A DNA stretch of 64,000 nucleotides from Acanthosoma haemorrhoidale (GCA_930367205.1 OV884011.1:168403226-168467225); one strand, 5' to 3'. Numbered from the stretch's first letter, positions 1-12,500 are shown. Translations and numbers: made by a program. The notes: a model not told the origin generated them from the letters alone.

Positions 1-640
1 TGCTGGTGGGACCACAGAACCAAATTTGATTACACTGCCTAAATGGTGATGTGTTTAGAATTTGGGTATTATTTAACATTTGAAGTTGAATAAAGAATTT
101 TATTTTCTATTTTATGCAATGAGCTCAATATTCTCTCCTGTGTACATCAATAAATAATTATAATGAAAAATTACTCTATATACATTAATTGACGTAATAG
201 ATAAAAGGAAGATGCATTGATAGAAAAGTTCGTTCTTTATGTTATGTGTTTCCCAGTATTTAATATACTCGTATTCAGATAAATTTAGATACATTATCAT
301 AAGATATTGGTATACACATAAGTATCCTAAATACATTAAACTCTCATTCACCGAAGGCTAGTACCAATTTGCATATTCTTGTTAATCATTTAAAAAAATA
401 GTTTTGGTAAGAAAAAGTTTTTGAACACTGTTGTGTAATGTTGATGAATTGTATTTTCGGAATTGCCGAAAAATAAAAAGTTTTTTTTTCCTTAAATCCC
501 TTGGGTAATTGTTTTTAAAATTAGTTATTAAATTAATTGAAATTTTACATGAGGTTTTCACCCTTTACTGCATTTGCATGCATTTTAAGGAGTGCATGTT
601 TTAAAAATCTAACAAATCTTTTTGTGGTTAAAAGGTTAAT
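1..640. other. AT-rich DNA without identifiable gene
   Basis: Short frames only, with no recognisable domain, splice structure or RNA gene. An A/T-run context lies around 470-490. I see nothing further here. Confidence 0.5.
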
Positions 641-649
641 AACATTGCA

Positions 650-695
650 AAGGGACTAGGTGATGGGGCTCACCTTCGGGTTACAATAAGGGAAA
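650..695 (-). repeat. LINE 3'-end fragment (gatggggctcacc motif)
   Basis: The sequence around ggtgatggggctcacctt is shared with 60022-60060 (same strand) and with 5455-5478 (opposite strand). At 5.4 kb the motif follows the end of a LINE-like reading frame, so I read it as the 3' end of one non-LTR family, here in minus orientation. The family name is unknown. Confidence 0.4.
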
Positions 696-699
696 ACTA

Positions 700-3118
700 A
701 ACTTACAAGCTATAACGTTTTTGCCTCGAGTGCTTGCTGCCATCGATTAATTTTGTCGGGGAACAGTGTGAGTGTCTTTGTGGGAGGAGGTTCTGGCCAC
801 GAATAGGAAATGCCGATTGGATAACGAAGTAGGTTCATCAGGAAGAAACTAGGAAGGAATGGCATCAGCAGAAGTTACTACCCACACGTAGTATGTACAA
901 TATTTCACAGTCAGGCATAGATATTCTGGATTTTCCAAAAATCAAATTTTACCACCTGTAATTTTGATTTCGATTAATTTAAAATTCCAAACACGTGACC
1001 TCTCTTTTGGCCAATGAGAGTGAGCCAGGTGGCGTTGAAGAGGAAAAAGTTAGTTCAACCCTAGTCATGAGTGAGGGTCGTGCTCCCGTTCAAAGTGGTC
1101 GATAATTTTGAAAATATTGAAGCATAAAGGCCTCTCCAAGAATAAGCAACAACTTTAAAGAATCATTGGACATATCAACGACCAGAAAAAAGAAAATAGG
1201 AACCGAGGTATGTTACAATATATTTATATCTTTTGTTACTTTAACTTTAATAGTATAGCTTATTAAATATTATTCAGCCTCTAGGTTGGACGGATTAGTT
1301 CCCTCTTAAACCTTCCGTTACCAATGCACTACTTAAAATTACATACATTTTCATTACATTATTAATAATATCTAATGTTGTGTCACAGAAACAGCTTGTG
1401 ACCAGATTAATTTGTTGTTGAACTCAAATTTAATCGCTATTTTTAAAGATTTTGGCATATTCACTGAAGACATAGAGGACGCAATAGTTAGGTATTTCCA
1501 CATAGTTTTAAAAGCTAAATTCATATCTCAAACATTTTTTTTTTTTTGGCTAGGTTTTGCAGAAAAAGCTTTAAATTATACATCATTTAAATTTTTTTTC
1601 GGCTAACAAGTCGGCGATTTTCTAAAAAAAATAATGACTAAGGAGGTTGGACCCTCACTTGTAAAGGGTTACTTTTTGAGTAGCCGAAATTAATTCCCGA
1701 GAGATAGAAAAAAAAACGGGTTTCAGGACTGAATTCAGCGTAAAAGAGACCGTCCGCTGTTGGGCGGTTCAGTTGCGAACTCTGCCGTGTTGGCGATTGT
1801 AATTATAATTGATTATGGAGATAACTGCCGTGAGCCCGTGCGAAAACACACTTGCTTGGTATCGCCGTGCAATCTGCACTAGCCAGTTGTTTGGGCCAAT
1901 TAAAATCAGCCTTTCTCAATCCAAGGGCGTCTCCCCCTAAACAGCTAAAGGGGAATTTGGCAATCGGATTGCGAACTGCCGATGTAGGAACTCACTGGCA
2001 CAGTTCGCTGCCTTCTGAGTCGAATCAAGCCGGAAAAACAAACTGCATATACAATTTACTCTGACTGTTCTCCTATAGGTGTCGATAAATATTTATTCTA
2101 GCATCTTCGTTGACTGAAAAATTCATCTAGTAGGCATGGAATATAACCTCGGCTCTACTTTCAGACAGGTACGTATGTCTGTATGAGTACTCGATGACAC
2201 TCAATAGTCATTCAGAAATAGCACAACTATGAACCCATGTATTGAAAATGTTGAAATTGAACACCACAAAACCCCAGCTAAAGCTGAATATGTTCATGTT
2301 AGGGCAAAGAAATGAAAGTATTAGGAAAATATGAATCCTGACAAAAGTTAGGCACGTATAGAGCGATAGAAAAAAGTTTCAGATCTGAATTCATCGGTGT
2401 CGGTTGAAAAACTCGGTTTTTTGGTTAGTTTAACGCAATTATCGACGTTTTTATTAACAATATCAAAGAAAATATGTAAAATATAACCTGGGCTTTTCTC
2501 GAAAACCAGCCCTCTCAGAAGAATTGCTTTTCCAAACCGAGTCCATTTATTAACATAGGTTAAATATTGGACTAAGATAGAGCCAACAAGGTGCTGGAGT
2601 GGATGAGGCTGACTGGAAGCTATTTGGGTCTCGGCGATTGGATAATGGCTTCTTGTCGCTATTGGCTATTTGGACCTAACAGCTCTGTGTAGGCGACAGT
2701 GGTACCTGACGAGGTCGTACCGACATCTAGGAGGATTCGGTACCTTCTCCACAATTCATAACACGCTGTACACACGTACCTGTGTGTCTTGCTCTCCGCT
2801 ATGTAATTTACTGTATAAATACATTATTGTATAAAATATAACCCACAATTTCAACATATAACATTCATTTACTCTAAATTGGAGAAATGTGCGCATTTGA
2901 AGAGCCGTTCTTATTCGGGAGTTATGTCTATGTCTGTTTATGATAGTAATAGGCATATGGGAATTTCGTCATACATACTAACGCAAGGGTAGAGTAGAAG
3001 AGAGTACTTTGGGTTCCAGATTATCTTGTCTTGCGGGTTTTGGATAATACCTGGGTAATGTTTCAAATGAATTTGTTTTTCAGACTAAATAGAGTGCAGT
3101 TTTATTTAAAACTATTAT
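700..3118. other. Intergenic DNA, no gene identified
   Basis: GC-richer islands lie at about 1740-2060 and 2580-2760, but their frames show no known domain. A short motif (gatagaaaaaa followed by gaattca) recurs at about 1703-1735 and 2366-2392 and suggests an unidentified repeat. No promoter or RNA gene could be supported. Confidence 0.4.
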
Positions 3119-3131
3119 AATATAATTGATA

Positions 3132-3159
3132 ATGAGGCCAAAAAGACCGTTCGGTTTTT
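3132..3159 (+). repeat. mariner left terminal inverted repeat
   Basis: It pairs with 4362-4389 in inverted orientation. The best conserved core is the GGCCAAAAAG start followed by CCGTTCGGTTTTT. Confidence 0.9.
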
Positions 3160-3312
3160 GTCGTCATGAAACTTCAAGCAGTCTAATATGTAGCTAACTT
3201 CAGTCCGTCCCTTGCCATTGCGCTCTCGTCAGATACTAGACACTTCAACGTAGTTTGACGCGAAATTTCGACGAGACTGATTGTATTTTGTGTGTTTAGG
3301 ATCATCCTGAAA

Positions 3313-4318
3313 ATGGAAAACCAACATTATCGACACCTCATTCTTTCTTATTTTAAAAAAGGCAAGAAAGCAGTGGAAATTTGCAGGAAGGTATGCGGAG
3401 AGGATGCTGTTACAGAACGTGTGTGCCAGAAGTGGTTTTCAAGATTTCGATCGGGAAATTTTTCGGTTAAAGACGCTCAGGCCGGCCAACTGAAATTAAC
3501 AGCGACAAAGTGAAGGAATTAGTCGACACCAATCCCCGTTATACAACTAGAGAAATCGCAGTTATCCTCAAAATATCCAAATCGAGTGTTAAAAACCATC
3601 TGCATCAACTTGGCTACGTGAGTAGGCTTGATGTTTGGGTTCCCCATCAACTTAGTGAGGCTAACCTCACCCAAAGGATTTCCATCTGCGATTCGTTGCG
3701 GAAACGTGAAGAAAACGATCTTTTTTTAAGAGAATGATGACAGGGGACGAAAATTGGATCGTCTATAACAATGTGGAGCGCAAACACTCATGGGGGAAGC
3801 GCGGCGAATTACCACAAACAACCCCCAAAGCAGGACTTCACCCAAAGAAGGTTATGCTCTCGATTGGGTGAAATTGGAGGGGTGTTGTCTTTTACGAACT
3901 TCTTCCCACGAACAGGACCATCACTTCGGATGTGTACTGTGACCAGCTGGACAAACTAAATGCAGCGATCCACCAGAAGCTTCCAGAACTAGCCAACCAC
4001 AAGGGGATTGTCTTCCATCACGACAATGCAAGACCCCACACTTCTTTGCAGACACGGCAGAAGTTACTGGAGCTTGGCTGGGAAGTTTAGCCGCACCCTC
4101 CATATTCGCCCAACTTTGCAACTTCAGACTTCTACCTGTTTCGGTCTCTTCAAAATTCATTGAATGGACAGACCTTCAACTCTGAAGAAGATGTTAAAAT
4201 CCACTTGAAAAATTTTTTTGCCAGTAAAGACAGGAAATTCTTTGAGCATGGAATTATAAATCTGCTCATGAGATGGGAAAAGATACTGGAACAAAACGGC
4301 AATTATATCATTGATTGA
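3313..4318 (+). pseudogene. mariner transposase pseudogene (mauritiana/mellifera-like)
   Basis: The reading starts at the ATG at 3313 inside the element and ends at the TGA at 4316-4318. The N-terminal helix-turn-helix region (YFKKGKKA, WFSRFRSG) and the linker WVPHQLSE are clear. The DDE/D core is visible as TGDENW, HDNARPH and a later TSDFYLF, so the three catalytic Asp positions of a DD34D mariner are still present. The frame is broken at least four times: a frame change near 3510, another near 3730, an in-frame TGA in the IG-stop-NW stretch just upstream of VVFYELL, and a TAG just before PHPPYSP. It therefore cannot encode an active transposase. Subfamily placement is from motif style only. 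Confidence 0.93.
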
Positions 4319-4361
4319 ATAAATCGCTTTGTGTTTAAAAGTTGTGTCTTATTTTCGCTTA

Positions 4362-4389
4362 AAAAACCGAACGGGCTTTTTGGCCAGCT
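4362..4389 (-). repeat. mariner right terminal inverted repeat
   Basis: It is the inverted partner of 3132-3159. The core differs from the left end at one position (a versus c after AAAAAG). The four outermost bases also differ. Confidence 0.9.
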
Positions 4390-4408
4390 TATATAATTGA
4401 TAATGAGG

Positions 4409-5085
4409 AGAAAGGGTGTATTATAGGATTAAGATTATGATTAAAAGCGTATGTTAATGTGCATAGACATAACTACAACCACAGTAATTGGGTGACCTAC
4501 TAATAATATTTGAGAGTTACGGACCTAATAAGTGTAAGATAATCAAATCAGTGAAAGTAATAATAGTAAACGTTCTGGTGAATGCAGTTAAGGTAGTAAA
4601 GTATATTACATATTACATAAAGCTTCATTGTTATATTTCATGTCAAAGTTTTCTCTATAGTCATCACACGAAAAAAACAAATGATATACGAAATACGAAT
4701 GTTAAATCTTTTCTATTGAATGGTTAGAACTAGAATATCTGACTGGCATAGGTTTACTAGGACTAGCGTTGAACAACGTTTATCAGTGTCTACGCTTTCG
4801 TAAAGAATTATACTATTGAAATCCCAGATAGCCTGAAGTGTCCGAAGGTGCTACACAGAAGAAGCACGAGAAATAACTGACACAGATATGTAAAGTACCC
4901 TTTGAGGATGACAAAGGAGAGACATAAGAAATAGATGACTGGAACAATTTAGCAGGCCCATTCAAGCAGTGGATGCATCTTACTGGCGTACCCTTCTACG
5001 GAACGTGAATACAGACAGCGGCGTTAGTGGCTAGTCGAGGCTACTCCAAGTCACCTTTCCTTCCAACTCCTTCCCTGGCTGGGCG
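4409..5085. other. Intergenic DNA, no gene identified
   Basis: Nothing recognisable in six frames apart from short AT-rich frames. There is no obvious repeat boundary. Confidence 0.4.
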
Positions 5086-5089
5086 GTGG

Positions 5090-5478
5090 GGGTGACTCTG
5101 ATGAAGACCATCCAGGGTATCTGGTCCTTGCATCGGCTGGAAAACTTTAAGCGTAAAATTCAGCCTCGTCGTTTTGTTGGATACAGTCACAGTTCAACAA
5201 TCCTTCAACGAGTGTTAATGGCAGCTCATTTTTATCATGGTGGATTAAAAGTCTCCGACAATTTCAGAATGGGATCATGAGAAAAGTGGTCAGAAATACC
5301 TCTCTCGAGAGGTTAAACAACGCCGACTCGTTGCTCGGTATCCCGTCGGTGGGTGAGTTCATCCACCGGAGATACATCAAGTTTTTTGACTCGTTGCAGC
5401 TGCTAGGTGTTAGATAGGCTAAGATTCTGCTGTTAGACGTAAGCTAATTTTATTCGTCAGGTGAGCCCCATCATTTTT
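5090..5478 (+). mobile_element. LINE C-terminal/3' end fragment
   Basis: After 5278 the frame reads RKVVRNTSLERLNNADSLLG followed by IPSVGEFIHRRYIKFFDSL. This resembles the C-terminal tail of Jockey-type reverse transcriptases (an IPS-x-x-E-x-I-x-R type motif), then a stop and a short 3' region. The 3' region contains aggtgagccccatc at 5460-5473. That string recurs, inverted, at about 660 and about 60030, which marks it as a repeated 3' end. The frame upstream of 5278 is unassigned. Confidence 0.45.
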
Positions 5479-5479
5479 A

Positions 5480-8400
5480 AACATGTTTAAAACAATGAAT
5501 GTATAATGTGCGTTATGCTTTTGTAGCAATCACAAATCGCAATGTAAAATTATTAAAACCTGTACAGAATGTAGCCAATAATAATAAGTGACCAATACAT
5601 AGTGACCTATTATAAGTAGACTCATTTATGTAATCTATACTGATTTCTATAATTTATAATAACAAGGGGGTAATTTATAAGAAGGGGGATTTATAAGAAA
5701 AAAACTTTATTAGTTTATAGTTTTATTATTTGGTTTACAAGCATTTGAAAGATGTGCACTTCATTCAAAACAACCATGAATCCAGGAACCTGTGATTCCA
5801 ATTACATTTATTTTGAAGTCACCAATGTCACGAGCGTTGGAAAAAATTGTTTTTCGCATGAGTTCGCACAACCGTTGAACGGATTAAAAAATTAACACAT
5901 GTGCTCCAGCCTAAAAGGCAACCATTGTCATGTTTAAAGTTTTCAGAAAGATACAACCATATAATATTACATAGATACATACAGACATACATACACATTA
6001 GATAGAGTGGAAGGTAGAGCAACGAGCAGTGTCGGGGCGAGGTCACACAACCAGATCTAGGCCGCACCAAGGCCGGCTCTGTCTTCTCTCTCTGTCTCTT
6101 GTCTCTTTGCACTTTATTTATTTATTTATTATCTATTCCCTTTATGTATTTATATATTTATTCAGTATATCGATACATTTGTGGGTCAGTGGCGAGGCTA
6201 TTACTTTCACCTAAATACCGGCCGGTTCCTTAACAGATTAAAACCATAAATGGAGACGTTTAGCACTGGTTGGCATTTATTGGCGTCCGTTCATTAAATC
6301 CATCAATATCTTTTGACGGTCTTCTGGAGGTTTTTTTTTTTATATCGATCAACCTTCTTAAGAGACACAAGCTTTGCCGTGTCTGTTTGATCAATTCAGC
6401 CATTTCAGTTACTATAGTTGAAACATGAAAAGAAATGTAATAAAGTTGTGCTCATCAATTATGAAAGCAGTGATAAACAAATCTGCACATATTTACAGTG
6501 ACCTTCAAACAACACAGACATTTATCAAATTCGCTACGCAACGAACTGTTAGGGTGAAATAGAGGCAAAGTATATATTTCAGCCAGATCCACTAAAGCTC
6601 TTTGTTAATATCTTTCAGACTCTATAAAATGGATTTTTGGTACAACAGGTCCTAACTTGAGACGTTCAACTAAAAGTGTCTATTCATTATTATTTTTTAT
6701 GGTACTAAACTTAGCTTCTGAGAACTTTTCAAGACAAGTCATGATAAGCAAAACAATGTCAAGGGCTTACAGCTCGGATTTAATAAATAGATGTGTTGCT
6801 TTGCACTGTAAGACATTTCATCAGCCAAAAGTTGCAGACCAGTCTCAATATTTGAATATCAAAATAAATGGCCAATCAACAGCTGTCAATGTCAACGTGA
6901 TAAAATTCAATCAGGTCTCCTAAAACGATTTAAGTCGTTGGAAACTCCACATTATTATTGGTATGGCTCGTTACTGAACTTCAAATTTGTTTCATCTTGA
7001 ATGCCTCTAGATCAAATGTGGGCTGTACAAAAAGTGGAGTATATGCTCAAAAAGGAACACATTACATTCCAGAGGGTTATCTCGTGATTATCGATAGGTT
7101 TTATTAATATCGTAAATCCCTCTTAGAGCACAAATAAAACCATGGTTCTTGAGAAAACGGCTCTGAAACATATTTTATAAATTATCCTGAATTTGCCAAA
7201 TTCACATTTTTATTCCGAATCCAGTCTCTTCATGGTATGATTCGCGTACTACTAATTTGTAAACCTTTCACTTCCGCATTAGTAATATCAACACGTGTAT
7301 CAGAATTATATATAACACGGAGAATAAGTGTTTGGAATTATATATTCCAGCACGGTCTATTGAATAAAATAAGTAAATAGTGTTAAAATGACCCTCCATT
7401 AGATTTTATGTCTCTTTAATTCGAAAGAATGTGGTTCTAGTGGTTGGTTGGTTTTTATACATGTAAAAAAAAAATACTGAAGAATATAAATTAAGTAATA
7501 TATAAAAGAAATAATAGTCAAACTCAAACTGTTATAGACTGTACTGTCCATTAGGGTGGTTAGTCCGAATTGATTGCGTTTAAGATAAGTACAATGTATT
7601 CATTATTTAAAGGAATTAGGCAGACGTAACTCTACAAGTTGTAGTCTCGTGAGCATGAACGGCAGCACAAAGATAAAAGATCATGACCAGCCTAGAGGTC
7701 TAACTTGTTTTTGTAATTCTACCCTCCTTCAAATGCATGTTATGCTCTACAGAAAAAGGAGCCATAAATCTGTTAATTTGTTCATGCTATTGTTCATTTG
7801 TTTAGAAAAAGTTTTTTGAATAAAGGGTTTTGGGAAAAAAAAAAAAACTTATAAGACAATATTTAATTTCTTTATCCAGCCTCATCTAATCATTATTATT
7901 CTTAATAGTATATTCGACAATTTTAACTAATTTTTTTCTTTTTATTATTGAAGACAGCCAGTAATAATTGAATAAGCCAACATAATGTAGCCGTTTACAA
8001 AGATGGCATGACGACCAACGGCCCGAATCCTCGGACAGGTATGACCTAGCCAGAACCGACCTGAACAGGTAACTAGTTCTCCGAATATATCCGACCTCCG
8101 ACCAAGGCATCCGGGTGTCCAGTCCGCAGTCAGGAAAAGGGGATTAGTCCCTGTCCTTAGCAGATCTCCATCTCAGCAATAAAACTTAAATCATAAAGGA
8201 AGGTTTATTGTCTGGTTTTATTTCAGGCTTGAAGTGCTATTTTACACCGGAAGTAAAGTTGTAGGGGAAGAGGACCTACTTTAAGACAAGCACGGGCGAC
8301 TTTCTTCTTTTACTTCTCTGAAATTTCTTCTTTAGAGTCTAACAATCTGCCTTCTACATTTGTATCATACTAGTAATATAAAATATTGAATAGAAAGGGG

Positions 8401-9045
8401 GAACAATAAATTTAAAGAGAAACGAAAGACGATCCCCCCCTTCGTATCTACAACTATGCGAAATGGGTAACTGACACCCAGTTGTTATTCACAAATCTCA
8501 AGCTGTACACATACATTGAGATAGTTTCTGTCCTGGTTTAATACTTTTACGACACTTCAAATTTTTCTGAACGAACCCTTAGAATCAAATACATTTAAAG
8601 TTCGCTTCTGTGCAGTGCATTTTTGCTTTAAAGCACATCGATCAAACTTAAGGAATAGACCAGAACAGACAAAATTGTGACCGAATGTTGAAGAATCGTA
8701 ACTGTATTATTCGTACTGAATTATTTTCATAAGTGATTTTTATTTTTCATATTATATTCATGTGATTTTAGAGGGGCTGTAACTAATAAAATCGTCTCCA
8801 GTCTATATAAGACTAATTTTCTGTCAATTTGAGACTCTATTATGCATTTCATTTTGGTATTGTGTGTTTTTACATATTAATAGCTACATGGTAGAGATTT
8901 CTTTTCCTTTTCATAAATTTGTCTTCTATTAATATCTATTTCTAGATAAATTTAATATAGGGCTGGCAACTCCTAGTCCAAAGGGGTGTTAAACCAAACG
9001 GTGTGGTCCAAAGGGTGTTAATCTTGAGTGTAAAAAGGGTTTATT
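5480..9045. other. Anonymous intergenic DNA
   Basis: No domain-bearing frame was found. A stretch at about 5860-5970 resembles 19320-19420 in inverted orientation (tggttrtatctktctgaaa), suggesting an unidentified dispersed repeat. At 7816-7848 a gaataaag motif is followed by a long A run, which looks like a retroposed 3' end. The GC-richer segment 7990-8200 ends in an AATAAA-like motif and may be another repeat. Confidence 0.35.
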
Positions 9046-9049
9046 GAAG

Positions 9050-9260
9050 GTTGCAAAATTTTCTGTTTATGCTTTATGAGGGGTGTTCCAAAAATCTAGA
9101 ATTTTTTACTAATAACTCCTAAAAGTTGCATGTCTAGGAAAATTGTATAATTTTATAAATTAAAGTACTTACAATTCTGCGTCCAAAAAGACCATATATT
9201 TGAATTGTGTAAAGTCGTTAGGAAGATATGCGAGTTCAAAGAACGACCATGTTTTAAACA
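9050..9260 (+). repeat. Partial long terminal repeat copy of the 10-kb element
   Basis: This segment (tatgaggggtgttcc, then ctaataactcct, then gttaggaagatatgcgag) matches the inner half of the inverted repeat at 11335-11510. The landmark aggaagatatgcgag occurs in both, inverted. It lies outside the left end (9638) of the apparent element, so it is an extra or displaced terminal copy. Confidence 0.65.
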
Positions 9261-9637
9261 AACTCGTCTTTTGTATTTTCGTATGTCCTATACTAATATA
9301 TATTAAATATTGTACCAGGCCGTAAATGCGAACATTTGTACAACAATTTTCAACAAACATCGTCTACTGTTTCGTTCCTGTTGGCGAACCATGAACCAAT
9401 TTTGGTGAATCAAGGGATTTGAAATCAAAAACGCATATTGAGGTGTAAATATGTAATTAAAACTTAAAAAATTGACTTAAAGTACAAAAATCTTTGATGG
9501 GCAGGTAATTGACAAATCATTTAGAAAAATAAAAACTTTATTTAATTTCGCTGACTGGCGCAATCGAAGGTTCCCGTCATCCAGAAGAACTTCTAATTCA
9601 TCATCGTTGTTTGGTAGCATATCTTTACTGTCTTTGG

Positions 9638-9800
9638 CAAAAAAGGGGAGTGTAGGGATATTAATTCCCGGAAACGGTTTTATATCCCTTCATTTGCATG
9701 TAAAGAGACGTTGTTGAAGTTAAGAACAAATTTCTGCTTGTATGAGGGGTGTCCTAAAACCCCAGAAATTTTGGGACTTTTTTAAATTTTTACTAATAAT
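9638..9800 (+). repeat. Left long inverted repeat, copy 1 element
   Basis: It is the outer arm, alignable by eye to the reverse complement of 11485-11634 with many differences. The order of landmarks (G-run, tttgcatgtaaa, tttctgctt, gggtgtcc, actaataa) is conserved. Confidence 0.65.
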
Positions 9801-10469
9801 ATGATAAAAATTATATTAAATTGTATTATGTGAATTAAATACTATATTTATTATTACAGATATGCCTAACATAAATTGGGGATTTTGAAAAAAAAACTAG
9901 CAACAGGTAGGTTTGGTACGCAGGGGATCACAAATAGTATAAAATGATCAGCAGTAGTATGCCTACAATAAAATACAGCACATGCACTGATTCACCGTAA
10001 ATATGGCTCAAGGGGTCTACCGGAAATTATTTCAGTGACTGTATTTTGTTGCACATTGGGACATTAAGAAATTTCATGCTTGAAACAACCTGTTGAACAT
10101 GTTCTACCATCACAATCGCTCATAGTTTGACTTTGACAATGCTGACTTAAATATTACCCCTCTAGGTAGAATCTATACTTTCCACGCAATGAGAGTTATC
10201 CAGTGTACTGAGCCTGAGCCTTCATCCCTTCGGACCGCGAAAAGAGTAGAAAAGTTCCCTGGTGCAGGAACCTTGGGAGGATTCGAGACGATCGTTGCTT
10301 TTCGAAAGGTAACCAATGCAGGGCTCTGTAATAGTCATATACTCACCTTTACCAACAATTGCCTAATTTTAGAAAAAATCCTTTGGGCACTGATTTTGTG
10401 TGGGCGTTCGGCGAATTGCAAAGACATGTGAACATTCCATGGAGAAAGTGACAAAAGGCCTAAACTTCA

Positions 10470-11249
10470 GGCACAATGGGCATACCGTTCGTCAATGATC
10501 CACCATCCAACCACTCAGCGCTGCTTTATGTTGCAAATAAATGCAAATCACTTAAACAAAACAAGATCAAACCCTTTATATAAAGGCACGAGATGTTGCC
10601 TGCTTCCTCTGGTCCTTACGATATCAGTTCAGTAATCTTCAGGTTCGGTCGTTTCCATCATCTCATAGGGGGAGGCTTCGGTTTCATAATGGATGGCAGC
10701 GGGCTACAGGAGTTGTTTGGCGGGGTTAACGCAGCTTCATCTACCAACAACATCCAGAGCTCTGTGGGCACACATTTTGGTTTGAGAAATGTTGTCTTGT
10801 CCATGCTGGATATAGCAGAAAATAGATTTTCGAGTATATGAGTAACGTAATGAGTGACAGTTTTTCTGCCAATATTGATGCTCTAGAAGTAAAAAATATC
10901 CTTGAAAATTTTTCAAATAAACTTCAGGTGTTGGTGTCTAGAGGAGCAACAGCTAGGTTGTGTGGTTAACGGTTACCGGCTGCAGTATTTCAAAATACCA
11001 ACGAGATTCAAGAAACTGTCGAAGCTAAAAGATCCGGTGATGGGTGCCTGCATCTTCAAAGAAAGAGAATTTCTACCCTACTTTCACGATAGTGGGCATT
11101 TGTTTTTACCCAAAATTATGCCATTTATACCTTCAGGGTATGTTGGAGCTACACAGGTGGTCTGGAAAGTTTCCGACCTCAACATGAAGATGATAATAAA
11201 GTCAATAAAAGCTTTGTTAGGCCGGAAACTTTTCAGACCGCCCTCGTAG
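10470..11249 (+). pseudogene. Pseudogene of an uncharacterised, TE-associated arthropod protein family
   Basis: Piecewise frames give, in order, PFVNDPPSNHSALLY, then FGRFHHLIGGGFGFIMDGSG followed by LQELF, then LVSRGATARL, then LPYFHDSGHLF, then VVWKVSDLNMKMIIKSIKAL. The same order of landmarks (an FIN/FVN-P motif, a GxF-xxLxxxxGxIMxGSGL motif, a TARLW-like motif, a LPYFHASGH-like motif and an FW-x-x-x-SDM-like motif) is what I recall from a large family of unnamed, repeat-like proteins in arthropod and cnidarian genomes. The second copy in this window has the matching upstream part. No biochemical function is known to me. Several stops and frame changes make this copy non-functional. An additional frame at 10189-10431 may be the preceding segment but is not recognisable. 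Confidence 0.6.
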
Positions 11250-11329
11250 TTTCCCATCTAACTCCCAAAGTTCACGAAATGTTTGTGACAAACGGCTCAG
11301 AAGATCTGATAAATACAAAACACAATTGT

Positions 11330-11634
11330 ATTTTTTAAATGATCGTTCTTTATCTCGCATATCTTCCTAACAACTTCACAAAATTCGAATATTTGTGTAT
11401 ATATATCGAATGGTGCTCATTGTATGAGCTTTAGTTTCAGTCCAATGCAACGTTTAATAGTTATTAGTGAAAAACTGAATATATTGAATATATTGATGAA
11501 AACATCTAGGTTTTTGGGACACTCCTCAGCTCAAGCAGAAAATTGGTGCTTCATGCACTCTTTTTACATGCAAATGATGAGATCAAAATCGTGTATTGCT
11601 TTCCGAAAATTAAATATCCTACACCCCCTTTTTT
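11330..11634 (-). repeat. Right long inverted repeat, copy 1 element
   Basis: Its outer half pairs with 9638-9800 and its inner half with 9050-9260. It includes the string aactaaagctc in its own sense, which is also found in the inverted repeat of the 44.5-kb element. That links the two elements through their ends as well as their proteins. Confidence 0.65.
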
Positions 11635-11639
11635 AGCCT

Positions 11640-12195
11640 ATGTAGCCTGTCCAAATTAATTCTATCTTACTATTTTGGTTATATTCCGCCTCAACTTAGC
11701 TGTTTCGTTTACAAAACAATTTTCAGTATAAAATGTATTAATTCTCTGCATGCTTCTGAATTCGCGAATTGGCAACTATCCTAGTTAATGCCCAAATATA
11801 AATACATAAAATTCACTTGAACATTACCTTGCTTCCATGGTAGATGTTTCTACAGCAGGCAGGCACAACACTAAAGACTATCGCACTAACAGAGGGTACG
11901 ACAACCTTCCCTATCGTTGTGCGTGCTCTATCACACACCATCTGCTAATAGCGGATAATGTAAAAGCCTCTGGAATAATAACTACAATAAATCTAGATAC
12001 GAAAGAACAGATAGTTATAGCCTAGACTTCCGGTCTTGTTTAGCCGGCAACGCTTCAGTTAAGAAAGGGACCTGAACTAGTTGTTTTAGGGATCAAATAA
12101 TGGGAGAAATATGTAAATCAAAAATTATTATTTTTTTTTGTTCATTGTAATTATCAATAAAGAGGATTAGAAATAAAAAAATAAGAAAAAGCGGA
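11640..12195. other. Intergenic DNA, no gene identified
   Basis: Only short frames. Nothing recognised. Confidence 0.4.
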
Positions 12196-12204
12196 CGGTA
12201 GAAA

Positions 12205-12500
12205 GAACCAAACTGGCACCTAGAACACTTTTCTCTCTCTCTCTCTACACTGGCGGCGCTTGTTGCTCTACTCAAAACCATGGTCTTCTCATTTCACCTT
12301 TGCATCTCTCTCTCCCCTAACCTCGCTATGTTTTAGTCCAGCGTTGTCAGACCCCTACCTATAAACCTACCCTGTACCTCTTCTCCTGAACACAGTGCTT
12401 TGTCGGGACACACCTTTCACGGGGAGGGCGTCTCCTCCCCACTTTGGGGATATTCGACATCTAACCCGACAGACCTGATAGCAGAGTCATTTATTTTAGA
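12205..12500 (+). repeat. Repeat family B, internally deleted copy
   Basis: It shares with 43519-44150 the start (ggcacctwgaacacttctctctctc), the middle (cctaacctcgctatgttttag and ctataaacctaccctgt) and the end (ctccccactttggggata). Relative to that copy it lacks two internal blocks: one of roughly 200 bp after gttgtcagacccc, and one after the gtcgggacacacc motif. No coding capacity was seen. Confidence 0.7.

Larger units (their letters stand above)
3130..4391 (+). mobile_element. mariner DNA transposon (decayed, both ends present)
   Basis: The two ends are imperfect inverted repeats: ggccaaaaagaccgttcgg at the left and its complement, with one difference in the core, at the right (4367-4385). 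A TA dinucleotide lies four bases outside each GGCC core (3130-3131 and 4390-4391), as expected for the TA target duplication of Tc1/mariner elements. The length of about 1.26 kb fits the family. The interior is a mariner transposase pseudogene. An 18-bp direct repeat (3120-3137 and 4391-4408) spans the borders and is not explained by a TA duplication alone. Confidence 0.93.
9638..11634 (+). mobile_element. Decayed element with long inverted ends and uncharacterised protein family (copy 1)
   Basis: The left outer segment 9638-9800 (aaaaaaggggagtgtagg, then tttgcatgtaaa, then gaggggtgtcc, then actaataa) is matched in reverse complement at 11485-11634. Between the arms lie remains of a protein family that also occurs, again between long inverted repeats, at 44.5-46.8 kb. 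I infer a DNA transposon or other inverted-repeat element. The superfamily is not recognised. The two arms are diverged, so the insertion is old. Confidence 0.65.
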
